Source: Oceanospirillaceae bacterium UBA7410
Lineage (GTDB): Bacteria; Pseudomonadota; Gammaproteobacteria; Pseudomonadales; Balneatricaceae
Reading direction: 5' to 3'
Assembly (NCBI GenBank): GCA_002470565.1
Contig: DKMQ01000056.1
Location: forward strand, 13,600 to 22,429
Length of the DNA stretch: 8,830 nucleotides
In this document: one piece after another, positions 8,754-8,830 of the stretch
Numbering within the stretch: the stretch's first letter is position 1
How the letters are laid out: each line of letters starts with the position of its first letter
Made by a program: the position numbers and the translations under genes
Notes under the pieces: model-generated
Seen by the model: only the letters and a program-made list of their open reading frames with translations
Told to the model about the DNA's origin: nothing
Databases searched by the model: none

Positions 8754-8795
8754 AAAACTAATGACCTAAGCCTGATAGATCAGGTCATTAGTTTT
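8754..8795 (+). terminator. Hairpin terminator after fadH, probably bidirectional
   Basis: A perfect 14-bp inverted repeat, AAAACTAATGACCT (8754-8767) and AGGTCATTAGTTTT (8782-8795), begins 19 nt after the fadH stop. The A-run on one side and T-run on the other would let it end transcription from both directions. The loop can refold into a nested stem CCTGAT-AG-ATCAGG (8771-8784). The T-tract is short (TTTTA), so efficiency is uncertain. Confidence 0.75.
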
Positions 8796-8830
8796 AGCAA
8801 GTAACCCAACACCTGCTCAATTATTTAGCA

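Noticed and set aside
8796..8830. End of a convergent minus-strand gene at the right edge
   Set aside because: The bidirectional hairpin hints at one, but all three minus frames meet a stop within the last bases of the window, so nothing can be supported.

Overview
The window reads as a chromosomal metabolic region from a gammaproteobacterium, probably marine or aquatic. The reasons are moderate GC (mid-40s by eye), a FadH with near-colinear motifs to the E. coli enzyme, a GcvA-type LysR regulator, and an MttB-family methyltransferase of the kind common in marine bacteria that use quaternary amines. The genus cannot be named from the sequence alone. There are no tRNA, rRNA, CRISPR, IS or phage features.

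Layout. (1) 1-261, minus strand: the first 87 codons of an MttB-family (trimethylamine/betaine) methyltransferase that runs off the left edge. (2) 262-394: a divergent intergenic region with a perfect 10-bp inverted repeat and a 15-bp T-N11-A palindrome, probably operators. (3) 395-1327, plus: a GcvA-like LysR-type regulator. Its stop overlaps the stop of the convergent operon by 4 bp. (4) 5130-1324, minus: a tight three-gene operon in the order DapA-superfamily aldolase/lyase, PuuC-like aldehyde dehydrogenase, PuuB-like FAD amine/imino-acid oxidoreductase. The junctions are a 4-nt gap and a TAATG overlap, so the genes are almost certainly co-expressed. (5) 5131-5441: a divergent promoter region with a TTGAT-N7-ATCAA palindrome. 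(6) 5442-6581, plus: a COG3146-type (DUF482/FemAB-like) N-acyltransferase. (7) 6701-8734, plus: fadH, 2,4-dienoyl-CoA reductase, with a PsrA-like operator candidate just before the start. A strong hairpin terminator follows at 8754-8795.

How the genes may work together. An FAD oxidoreductase, a Schiff-base lyase of the DapA superfamily and an NAD(P) aldehyde dehydrogenase form a coherent set for degrading an amine or cyclic imino acid: oxidise the C-N bond, deaminate/dehydrate or cleave the product, then oxidise the resulting semialdehyde. By superfamily this matches three of the four steps of bacterial 4-hydroxyproline degradation (D-hydroxyproline oxidase, pyrroline-hydroxycarboxylate deaminase, ketoglutarate-semialdehyde dehydrogenase). 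With the MttB-family gene next door, an N-methylated substrate such as a betaine is an attractive but unproven idea. The fadH and N-acyltransferase genes look like an unrelated lipid/housekeeping segment. The right end (8796-8830) holds no supportable gene.
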